Notes under the pieces: model-generated
What the model saw: only the letters and a program-made list of their open reading frames with translations
What the model was told of the DNA's origin: nothing
Databases searched by the model: none
Origin: Propionibacteriaceae bacterium
Lineage (GTDB): Bacteria > Actinomycetota > Actinomycetes > Propionibacteriales > Propionibacteriaceae
DNA length: 5,721 bases
Direction of reading: 5' to 3'
Assembly (NCBI GenBank): GCA_003153855.1
Contig: PMBM01000184.1
Coordinates: forward strand, 1,349-7,069
Made by a program: the position numbers and the translations under genes
Shown: positions 1 to 5,020 of the stretch, piece after piece
Layout of the letters: every line of letters begins with the position of its first letter
How positions within the stretch are numbered: position 1 is the first letter of the stretch

Positions 1-83
1 GCGTACAGGAAGAACAGGTGGTACTTCTGGCCGTCGTCGGCGAACCAGAAGTCCCACACCCACGATTCTGGGAGCGCGAGCAT
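1..83 (-). CDS. Glycoside hydrolase, N-terminal 27 codons only (GH32/43/68-like)
   Basis: Only the first 27 codons are in the window; the gene runs off the left edge. The start ATG (83-81) overlaps the stop of the upstream permease gene by one base (TGATG), so it is the fourth gene of the sugar operon and probably translationally coupled. The visible protein begins MLALPESWVWDFWFADDG and continues with a KYHLFFLY strand. The tryptophan-rich WVWDFW motif followed by DDG and a HLFFLY strand resembles the first blade of five-bladed beta-propeller glycosidases (families GH32, GH43, GH68), where an early Asp is the catalytic nucleophile; the Asp of WDFW is the candidate here. No signal peptide is seen, so the enzyme is probably cytoplasmic and would split the oligosaccharide imported by the adjacent transporter. 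The fold assignment rests on a short stretch, and the sugar specificity cannot be told. Confidence 0.72.
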   Translation of the reverse strand, partial: MLALPESWVWDFWFADDGQKYHLFFLY

Positions 84-1003
84 CAGCCCTTCACTCCCGA
101 CGACGCGATCGAGTTGATGAACGCCCGCTGGAAGGCGATGAACATGACCAGTACGGGCAGGGTGATCATGCTGGCGTAGGCCATGATCTGGCCCCAGGAG
201 ACGTTGAGCTGCTTGAAGTAGTCGATCCCGACCATGGCGGGCCGCAGCGACTCGGTCTGTACGACCATGAGCGGCCACAGGTAGGAGTTCCAGGCGGGCA
301 GGAAGGTGAGGATCGACACGGTGGCGATGGCCGGCCCGGCCAGCGGCATGATGATGCTCCGGTAGATGCGGAACCATCCAGCGCCGTCGACGCGTGCGGC
401 CTCGTCGAGCTCTTTCGGGATGGAGTCGAAGTACTGGTAGAAGAGGTAGATCGAGAACGCGTTCGCGGCGAACGGGATGATCTGTACGGCGTAGGTGTCC
501 AGCCAGCCTTGGGAGCCGTCGAAGTACGGAATGGTGTTCACCCACCACAGCAGCGGTAGGGCCATGGTCTCGAACGGCACGATCAGGGTGGCGAGGATGA
601 CTCCCAGGACGACTTTGTGGCCGCGGAAGGTGATGCGGGACAGGGCGAAGGCCGCCATCGAGTTCACGACCAGTCCGAGTGCGACGGTGCTTACCGAGAT
701 CAGCACCGAGTTCATCAGGAACGTGGCGAACGGGACCCGGTCGAAGACGCCGAGGTAGTTGTCAAGGTTCATGGAGCCGACCGGGAGGAATGCCTTCCAG
801 GTGCCCAGGTCGGCGAAGATCTGCAGGTCGGGCTTGAAGCTTGACACGATCATGAAGACCAGCGGCAGCCCGAACACCAGGCACAGGGCGATGCGCAGGA
901 TCATGCCAAGGACGGTGCGCGGCAGGCCCGGCTGGGCTTCGCCCGGACGAAGCTCCGGTCGCCGTTGCTTCTTGCTGACGTTGGTGGTTGCGGTGGCGCT
1001 CAT
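83..1003 (-). CDS. Carbohydrate ABC transporter permease (CUT1, MalG type)
   Basis: The product is a 306-residue inner-membrane permease, a normal length for the MalG-type half of a CUT1 sugar importer. After a hydrophilic, basic N-terminus (residues 1-28) there are about six membrane segments, near 31-53, 95-120, 130-150, 172-192, 222-245 and 275-295. The cytoplasmic EAA loop that docks the ATPase is clear at residues 201-220 (EAARVDGAGWFRIYRSIIMP). The start at 1003 was chosen because a consensus AAGGAGG lies 7 bases upstream (1011-1017). The open frame extends further upstream, to 1510, but that part overlaps the preceding permease gene and reads as non-membrane, Arg/His-rich shadow sequence. 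The start overlaps the stop of the upstream permease gene by four bases (ATGA). No ATP-binding subunit is encoded nearby; in actinobacteria such importers commonly use a shared MsiK-type ATPase encoded elsewhere (family knowledge). The substrate is not known. Confidence 0.95.
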   Translation of the reverse strand: MSATATTNVSKKQRRPELRPGEAQPGLPRTVLGMILRIALCLVFGLPLVFMIVSSFKPDLQIFADLGTWKAFLPVGSMNLDNYLGVFDRVPFATFLMNSVLISVSTVALGLVVNSMAAFALSRITFRGHKVVLGVILATLIVPFETMALPLLWWVNTIPYFDGSQGWLDTYAVQIIPFAANAFSIYLFYQYFDSIPKELDEAARVDGAGWFRIYRSIIMPLAGPAIATVSILTFLPAWNSYLWPLMVVQTESLRPAMVGIDYFKQLNVSWGQIMAYASMITLPVLVMFIAFQRAFINSIASSGVKG

Positions 1004-1941
1004 CGTCCGGCCTCCTTGTCGCGAGTGAGATAACGCTGGATCAGCGAAACGGCGAGCACGATCACGAAGAATACGAGTGAGATCGCGGAGGCGTAGCCGG
1101 TCTGCTGTTGCTGGAACCCGGTTCGTACCGCCATGAAGACGACGGTCGAGGTCGAGTCGAGGGGTCCGCCCTGGGTCATGATGTTGACCTGGGTGAACAG
1201 TGAGAAGGCGGCGATGGTGATGGTGATCAGGATGAAGATCGCGGTCTGCCGCAGCCCGGGCCAGGTGACGTAGGCGAACTGCTGCCAGCGGCTGGCTCCG
1301 TCGAGAGACGCTGCCTCGTAGAGCTCGCCGGGAATGGTCTGCAGGCCCGACAACCAGATGACCATGTGGAAGCCGCAGGCCTGCCAGATCGACATCAGGA
1401 TCAGCGCCAGGAGCGCCCAGTGCGGGTCGCCCAGCCAGTCGGGGCCCTGGATGCCGACCTTGGCGAGGAGGGCGTTGATCAGGCCATTGGGCTGGTACAT
1501 GAACATCCACAGCATGGAGACCACGACCATCGAGGTGACCACGGGTAGGAAGTAGACGGTACGGAAGAAGTTGACCCCACGCATCCTGGTGTTGATCAGG
1601 ACGGCCAGGGCGAGCGCGACTGCGGACTGGATCGGGACGATGACCACGGCGAAGAGCACCGTGTTGCCGAGCGACTTCCAGAAGGTCGCGTTCTCGAACA
1701 GGCGGGTGAAGTTGCCCACCCCGATGAACTTCGCTGGTTCGGGGGAGATCAGTCGGGCGTTGGTGAAGGCCAGGACGAACGTCAGGCCGATCGGGATCAG
1801 CAGGAAGGTGATCATCAGCACTCCCGCGGGCAGCAGCATCAGCAGGGCGGTGCGGTGGGAGTGTTTGTCGGTCTTCTTCAGCGAGTGCCCGCTCCGACTG
1901 GACGCGGTGGCACGGGCGGCGGCAACGACGGCGGCGCTCAT
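1000..1941 (-). CDS. Carbohydrate ABC transporter permease (CUT1, MalF/UgpA type)
   Basis: The product is a 313-residue membrane permease that pairs with the next gene's product to form the channel of a sugar importer. It has six predicted membrane segments, near residues 32-59, 93-116, 129-149, 175-200, 232-252 and 285-303. The EAA loop lies at 209-229 and reads EAASLDGASRWQQFAYVTWP, the classic EAAxxDGA form. The sequence QVNIMTQGGP before the last helix is also typical of the UgpA/MalF-like subunit. The start at 1941 has AAAGGAG at 1946-1952, four bases upstream. A further 17 in-frame codons up to 1992 exist but run through a hairpin and lack a good ribosome site, so the longer form is unlikely. 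It ends in a four-base ATGA overlap with the downstream permease gene. The binding-protein gene lies 67 bases upstream in the same operon. Confidence 0.95.
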   Translation of the reverse strand: MSAAVVAAARATASSRSGHSLKKTDKHSHRTALLMLLPAGVLMITFLLIPIGLTFVLAFTNARLISPEPAKFIGVGNFTRLFENATFWKSLGNTVLFAVVIVPIQSAVALALAVLINTRMRGVNFFRTVYFLPVVTSMVVVSMLWMFMYQPNGLINALLAKVGIQGPDWLGDPHWALLALILMSIWQACGFHMVIWLSGLQTIPGELYEAASLDGASRWQQFAYVTWPGLRQTAIFILITITIAAFSLFTQVNIMTQGGPLDSTSTVVFMAVRTGFQQQQTGYASAISLVFFVIVLAVSLIQRYLTRDKEAGR

Positions 1942-1965
1942 GGGACTCCTTTCGGGGAGGGGTGT

Positions 1966-2001
1966 GGCCTGGGGGCGCGTCAGGCGCCGCACCCCCAGGC
2001 C
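1966..2001 (-). promoter_or_regulatory. Intercistronic hairpin between binding-protein and permease genes
   Basis: GGCCTGGGGG (1966-1975) and CCCCCAGGCC (1992-2001) are perfect 10-base inverted repeats. The stem can be extended inward after one mismatch by GCG/CGC (1977-1979 with 1988-1990), leaving a loop of 8 bases (1980-1987). It begins 7 bases after the stop of the binding-protein gene and ends 13 bases before the Shine-Dalgarno sequence of the first permease gene. No T-run follows on the transcribed strand, so it is not a typical intrinsic terminator. Hairpins at this position in sugar ABC operons often protect the upstream message or cause partial attenuation, giving more binding protein than permease. 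That role is inferred here. Confidence 0.7.
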
Positions 2002-2008
2002 TCGGGGT

Positions 2009-3310
2009 CTACTGGAAGTAGTTGTTCGATGCCTGGTTGGCGTCGATGTTCTTGACCGCGGTGTCCAGGGCCTGCTGCGGGTCAGCGCCGTTCAGGATGT
2101 CCTGTGCCGTCTTGGTGAACTCGGTGGCGATGAAGGTGTAGCCGGGGGTCGGCGGACGAAGCACGGCGTACTTCTTCGCGTACTGGCGGAAGATGTCGTT
2201 CGCGCCACCGGCCTCGAAGCCGGGGACCATCGCGGCCGCGGCGTCCGTGGCCGGGATGAGGTTCGTGGCCACGGCCACAGCAGCGACGTACTTGTCCGCC
2301 GCGGCGAACTTCATGTAGTCGAGAGCCCCCTGCTTGTTGGAGCATCCTGCCGAGACGCCCCACTGCCAGGAGCCGCCACCGATCTTCGGGCCCTTGCCGA
2401 AGTCGACGGGCGGGAGGAACAGCATGTCGTCACCGAACTGCTTGGTGGCATCAGCGGCGCCCCAGGACCCGTTGTAGATGATCGCGGTGTTGCCGTTCAG
2501 GAAGTCCTTGTCCGGGGCGGCGCTGGACTTGAGCGGGATCAACTTGTTGGTCACCAGGCCACGGAACCACTTGGCCCACGCGAGGGCCTCCGGACCGTTG
2601 AGTGTGCCTTGGGCCGACTTGTAGTCGGTCCGGTTGATCAGGTCGCCGCCGAAGCTCTGCAGGAGGGGTGAGTAGGCGTAGGGCCACCATTCGCCGGTGC
2701 TGCTGGTCTGCAGGTCGAAGGGGTTCTGGTAGGCGCCGGAGTCGCGGATCTTGGTGAGTGCCGCGGTGAACTCATCCGAGGTCCACGGCGAGTCGATGGT
2801 CGGGATCCGGATGCCGTACTTCTGCAGGGTCGACTTGCGCGTCATCATGTTCAGGGCCACGTCGTAGTAGCCATAGGAGTAGGTCTTGCCGTTCCACTTG
2901 CCCAGCACGGACGGCATGAACTTCGACAGGATGTCGTCCATCCCGTCGAGGGGCGCGAGGTAGCCCGCCCAGGCCCAGTTGGAGACGTTCGGGCCGTCGG
3001 TGTCGAGGATGCAGGGAAGCTTCTTGGCAGCGGCCGCGGCGACGACCGACTGGTTGTACGAGTCCTGCGGGAACGCCTGCACGTCGACCTTGTAGCTGGT
3101 CTGGCTGGCGTTGTAGTCGGTGACGATCTGCTGGATCGCGGCAAGCTCGGCCTTGTTGCCGGCGTTGTGCGTCCACATGGTCAGGGTCTGGGTGCCACCG
3201 GAAGTGGCTGAGCTGCTGCTGGTGCCGCCCTTCGAGCACGCGGCGAGCGTGAACGGAAGGGTTGCTGCGACGAGTGTCGCTAATACCAGCTTGGCGGTGC
3301 GCTTGGGCAC
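2009..3310 (-). CDS. Sugar ABC transporter substrate-binding lipoprotein (family 1, MalE-like)
   Basis: The product is a 433-residue extracellular solute-binding protein, which captures a sugar and delivers it to the two permeases encoded just downstream. The N-terminus is a lipoprotein signal: basic MPKRTAK, a hydrophobic stretch (residues 8-22), then the lipobox LAAC with the lipidated Cys at residue 25, followed by a Ser/Thr/Gly-rich linker. The mature domain opens with LTMWTHNAGNKAELAAIQQI, a typical family 1 binding-protein strand and helix. A DTDGPNVSNWAWAGYLAPLD segment follows near residues 104-123, where this family has its 'D-x-P-x-x-x-x-W-A..G-x-L-x-P-L' pattern. The start is a GTG at 3310, with TGGAGG at 3315-3320, four bases upstream. 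It is the first gene of the minus-strand operon and divergent from the LacI gene. Length is normal. The sugar bound cannot be read from the sequence; family and position suggest an oligosaccharide. Confidence 0.95.
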   Translation of the reverse strand: MPKRTAKLVLATLVAATLPFTLAACSKGGTSSSSATSGGTQTLTMWTHNAGNKAELAAIQQIVTDYNASQTSYKVDVQAFPQDSYNQSVVAAAAAKKLPCILDTDGPNVSNWAWAGYLAPLDGMDDILSKFMPSVLGKWNGKTYSYGYYDVALNMMTRKSTLQKYGIRIPTIDSPWTSDEFTAALTKIRDSGAYQNPFDLQTSSTGEWWPYAYSPLLQSFGGDLINRTDYKSAQGTLNGPEALAWAKWFRGLVTNKLIPLKSSAAPDKDFLNGNTAIIYNGSWGAADATKQFGDDMLFLPPVDFGKGPKIGGGSWQWGVSAGCSNKQGALDYMKFAAADKYVAAVAVATNLIPATDAAAAMVPGFEAGGANDIFRQYAKKYAVLRPPTPGYTFIATEFTKTAQDILNGADPQQALDTAVKNIDANQASNNYFQ

Positions 3311-3329
3311 GATTCCTCCATTGGATCCT

Positions 3330-3345
3330 GGGGCCTCGTGGCCCC
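3330..3345 (-). promoter_or_regulatory. Small GC-rich hairpin in the leader of the transporter operon
   Basis: GGGGCC (3330-3335) and GGCCCC (3340-3345) are perfect inverted repeats around a four-base loop. On the transcribed minus strand the hairpin would lie 9 bases upstream of the TGGAGG ribosome site and downstream of the putative operator, so it is in the 5' leader if transcription starts near the operator. It could stabilise the message or tune initiation of translation. Six-base GC inverted repeats arise often by chance in such DNA, so a function is not certain. Confidence 0.4.
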
Positions 3346-3356
3346 GCTGGCTGTGC

Positions 3357-3372
3357 GCTAAAAGGATTTAGC
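3357..3372. promoter_or_regulatory. Candidate LacI-family operator palindrome
   Basis: GCTAAA (3357-3362) and TTTAGC (3367-3372) form a perfect inverted repeat with a four-base centre, AGGA. It is AT-rich within a GC-rich divergent promoter region and lies 46 bases upstream of the binding-protein start and 105 bases upstream of the lacI start. Size, symmetry and location fit a dimeric LacI-type regulator binding site. The simplest reading is that the repressor encoded at 3478 binds here and blocks the operon promoter, with release on sugar binding. A central CG step, common in LacI-family operators, is absent, which lowers certainty a little. Confidence 0.6.
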
Positions 3373-3379
3373 AAGAGGA

Positions 3380-3407
3380 CCGTAACACAGCCTTCCGCGA
3401 GACGCAA
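3380..3407 (-). promoter_or_regulatory. Weak candidate promoter for the transporter operon
   Basis: On the minus strand TTGCGT (3407-3402) and TTACGG (3385-3380) are separated by 16 bases and resemble -35 and -10 boxes, though the -10 is poor. Transcription would begin about where the GCTAAA palindrome lies, so a repressor bound there would block it. Another reading is an extended -10, TGC-TAAATC, within the palindrome itself. Neither is strong. Confidence 0.22.
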
Positions 3408-3436
3408 CGGCGAGCGGAAACCTTTCTGCAACCGGA

Positions 3437-3456
3437 GTCGCTATCATGTCAGCGAC
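3437..3456 (+). promoter_or_regulatory. Inverted repeat with a -10-like box upstream of lacI
   Basis: GTCGCT (3437-3442) and AGCGAC (3451-3456) are perfect six-base inverted repeats separated by eight bases. A TATCAT hexamer (3442-3447), close to the TATAAT consensus, overlaps the left arm and sits about 20 bases upstream of the lacI ribosome site. This could be the lacI promoter with an overlapping autoregulatory site. No convincing -35 box is seen 16-18 bases upstream, so this is tentative. Confidence 0.33.
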
Positions 3457-3477
3457 ACGCGACGAAGAGGAGGACCG

Positions 3478-4488
3478 ATGGCGAAGCGAGCCACGCTGGC
3501 CGATGTGGCCCAGCTGTCCGGGCTGTCCATCACCACGGTCAGCATGATCCTCAACAACCGTCCGAACTCGAGGTTGTCGCAGGATGCGGCCCAGCGGGTA
3601 CAGGCGGCGGCGGCCAAGCTGAACTACCGGCCGAACCCGGCCGCGCGTGGCTTGAGAATGGGAAAGACCCGAACGGTCGGTTTCATCTCCGACGAGGTAA
3701 CCATCACCCGGTATGCGTCCGCCATGATCCGAGGGTTGCTGGAGGAGGCCGAGGAACGCGACCACACTGTGCTGATCTCGGAGTCGGGTCGGCGCGCCGA
3801 CCGGATCGCTCGGGCGCTGGACCTGATGCTGGACCGCCAGGCCGACGGCATCATCGTGGGGCTGATGGGAGCCAAGCAGATCGAGCTCCCGACCGCCTCC
3901 CTCGAGGTACCGCTCGTCGTGGTGAACGGCACATCGGCCAGCGGCCAGCCGTGCGTCCTGCCCGACGAGTTCCAAGCCGGCTACGAAGCGGCGCGCCATC
4001 TGCTCGAGCGGGGGCACACGCGGATCGGGTTCATCGGACGCTCCGAGGCACTGCTTGATCCGTTGCTGTCAGTGACGGTCTCGCAGCGATACGCGGGTCT
4101 GGACGCCGCCATGGCGGAAGCGGGACTGGAGTTCGCCCACCAGGTGGACGGCCGGTTCTGGGAGCCAGACTTCGGCTACCGCGGCGCACTCGAGATCTTC
4201 GACGCGACGAGCGTCACCGCGGTGGTGGCGGCCAACGACCGAGTCGCTTTCGGCGTCTACCAGGCAGCTCAGGAGCGCGGGCTGCGGATCCCACACGACA
4301 TCTCCGTGGTCTCCTTCGACGACGAGTACCTGGCCTCCTACCTCCACCCGGCACTCACCACCATGCAGATCCCTTATCTGGAGATGGGTCGTACAGCGAT
4401 GCAACTCGTGCTGGACGGCGACCCGCCCTCGACGACCCTTGTGCCGATGCCGCTCCAGGACAGAAACTCCGTCCGACGCATGAGCTGA
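3478..4488 (+). CDS. LacI-family transcriptional repressor
   Basis: The product is a 336-residue sugar-responsive repressor, a normal length for the family. The N-terminal helix-turn-helix is at residues 6-25 (TLADVAQLSGLSITTVSMIL). The hinge helix that enters the minor groove follows, with NYRPNPAARGLR at 49-60 matching the family's N-x-x-A-R-x-L pattern. The rest is a periplasmic-binding-protein-like effector domain with the conserved signatures GFISDEV (68-74), VVAANDRVAFGVYQAA, and SVVSFDDEYLASYLHPALTT near the C-terminus. The start at 3478 has GAGGAGG at 3467-3473 and begins just before the DNA-binding helix. In-frame codons further upstream cross the promoter region and look non-coding. 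The gene is divergent from the binding-protein gene and most likely represses it, and perhaps itself, through palindromes in the shared intergenic region. The inducer is unknown, presumably the imported sugar or its breakdown product. Confidence 0.95.
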   Translation: MAKRATLADVAQLSGLSITTVSMILNNRPNSRLSQDAAQRVQAAAAKLNYRPNPAARGLRMGKTRTVGFISDEVTITRYASAMIRGLLEEAEERDHTVLISESGRRADRIARALDLMLDRQADGIIVGLMGAKQIELPTASLEVPLVVVNGTSASGQPCVLPDEFQAGYEAARHLLERGHTRIGFIGRSEALLDPLLSVTVSQRYAGLDAAMAEAGLEFAHQVDGRFWEPDFGYRGALEIFDATSVTAVVAANDRVAFGVYQAAQERGLRIPHDISVVSFDDEYLASYLHPALTTMQIPYLEMGRTAMQLVLDGDPPSTTLVPMPLQDRNSVRRMS

Positions 4489-4514
4489 TGCGCTTCCCCT
4501 GTACTCCGAGCGGG

Positions 4515-4550
4515 ATGAACGTGTACGTGCTGGTCCACGGCTGTTGGCAC
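4515..4550 (+). pseudogene. Possible alpha/beta-hydrolase gene start, 12 codons
   Basis: From an ATG at 4515 the frame reads MNVYVLVHGCWH and then meets a TGA at 4551. YVLVHG-x-WH is the highly characteristic first strand and oxyanion-hole loop of a group of small alpha/beta hydrolases, in which it normally continues GGWCW. That continuation is absent here. The match is short, so chance similarity is possible, but the position at an ATG and the neighbouring remnants support a truncated gene. No clear ribosome site precedes it. Confidence 0.42.
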
Positions 4551-4603
4551 TGACTAGTGCAGATCCGCTCTGCGAGGCGGGTTTCGCAAGTCCGCCGGCG
4601 TGC

Positions 4604-4863
4604 ACCGACCCGTTCGGCAACCCTACCCGGGCCGCTGACATGGTCCACGTGGTGAGAGGCCGAGCGAGTAGGCGCGTACGGTCTGACCTTGCACGGCGAC
4701 GACCTGTTCGGCTTCGGGTCCACTGACGCGGAGCGACGCAACCAGATCGACCGGCTCAAGACGGCTTGCGCCGCCACCGGCCTGAAGGTCCCCATGATCA
4801 CGACAAACCTGCCTCCGCACCGGTCTCCAAGGATGGTGGATCACATCTAACGACCGGGCGGTC
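4604..4863 (+). pseudogene. xylA: Decayed N-terminal fragment of xylose isomerase
   Basis: Intact xylose isomerase converts D-xylose to D-xylulose in the cytoplasm. Only roughly residues 25-110 of a protein of about 390 residues can be recognised, spread over several frames. The pieces in order are TDPFGNPTRAA (from 4604), GAYGLTLHGDDLFGFGST (from 4671) running on into DAERRNQIDRLKTACAATGL, KVPMITTNL (to 4811), then KDGG (4829-4840) and TSNDRAV (4843-4863). These match the actinobacterial XylA pattern of DPFG..TR, GA.G.(T)LHD.DL.PFGS, GLKVPM.TTNLF.HPVFKDGGFT.NDR. At least three small indels disrupt it: one near 4655-4659, one near 4821-4823 and one near 4841-4843. The true N-terminus (FTFGLWTVG) is not recognisable and the C-terminal two thirds, with most metal ligands, is missing. 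The fragment is followed without gap by alcohol dehydrogenase sequence. It cannot make an active enzyme. Confidence 0.85.
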
Positions 4864-4893
4864 CACGAGTATGACCGGGCGGTCCACGAGTAT
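4852..4893 (+). repeat. Perfect 21-base tandem repeat, two copies
   Basis: Positions 4852-4872 and 4873-4893 are identical, and each encodes DRAVHEY in the same frame. DRAV continues the xylA remnant (TSN-DRAV), while HEY is the start of the alcohol dehydrogenase remnant (HEY-VGVVEQVG). The unit therefore spans the junction of the two gene pieces and is itself chimeric. Because the unit is a multiple of three, the frame is kept across the repeat. Confidence 0.95.
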
Positions 4894-5020
4894 GTGGGTG
4901 TCGTGGAACAGGTCGGCGCGCAGTCAAGACGGTGAAGCTGGGTGATTTCGTCGTGGGTCCTTCTGCACCGACCCCTGCGAGATCTGTCAGGCGGGCTACC
5001 AGTCCCGCTGCATGAAACCC
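4885..5020 (+). pseudogene. Decayed fragment of a zinc-dependent alcohol dehydrogenase (MDR family)
   Basis: Three frame pieces reconstruct a medium-chain dehydrogenase segment: HEYVGVVEQVGAQ (4885-4923), KTVKLGDFVVGP (4926-4961) and CTDPCEICQAGYQSRC (4964-5011). GHE-x-x-G-x-V-x-x-V-G, then V-x-x-GD-x-V, then the structural-zinc cysteines spaced C-x2-C-x7-C are the hallmarks of this family. In intact proteins the His-Glu pair also belongs to the catalytic zinc site. Two one-base losses separate the pieces, near 4924 and 4963. The N-terminus before HE and the whole cofactor-binding domain are missing, so only about 45 residues of some 340-350 remain. The similarity stops close to the stop codon of the convergent dehydrogenase gene at 5021. 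The specific substrate of the ancestral enzyme cannot be told. Confidence 0.85.

Larger units (their letters stand above)
4489..5020. other. Gene-remnant interval with no intact gene
   Basis: This 532-base stretch lies between the lacI stop and the stop of the convergent dehydrogenase gene. It carries no frame with credible intact protein on either strand; the open minus-strand frames read as Arg/Pro/Ser-rich shadow sequence. In order along the plus strand it holds a possible alpha/beta-hydrolase start (4515-4550), an unrecognised piece (4551-4603), a xylA remnant (4604-4863), a tandem repeat (4852-4893) and an alcohol dehydrogenase remnant (4885-5020). Short hairpins such as GCACT-GACT-AGTGC (4547-4560) occur after lacI, but none is strong enough or followed by a T-run to call a terminator. 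No insertion sequence ends or target-site duplications were recognised. Confidence 0.8.

Noticed and set aside
1004..1510. Extension of the second permease frame upstream to 1510
   Set aside because: It overlaps the clear first-permease gene and encodes an Arg/His/Pro-rich sequence with no membrane segments. The ATG at 1003 has a perfect AAGGAGG and the normal family length.
1942..1992. Longer start for the first permease (ATG at 1992)
   Set aside because: The extra 17 codons run through the strong hairpin, lack a good ribosome site and add no family sequence; the ATG at 1941 has AAAGGAG upstream.
1571..2671. Long plus-strand open frame opposite the permease and binding-protein genes
   Set aside because: It is the antisense shadow of two well-supported genes, rich in Arg/Gly/Val with no recognisable domain.
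3262..3477. Upstream extension of the LacI frame
   Set aside because: It would cross the divergent promoter, the operator palindrome and the start of the binding-protein gene; the ATG at 3478 has GAGGAGG and begins at the DNA-binding domain.
4547..4573. Short hairpins after lacI (GCACT-GACT-AGTGC and GCAGA-TCCGC-TCTGC) as a terminator
   Set aside because: The stems are five bases, overlap each other and have no T-run, so they are within chance expectation.
4852..4893. CRISPR-like or attachment-site repeat
   Set aside because: There are only two directly abutting copies with no spacers, and both are explained by duplication of a coding junction.
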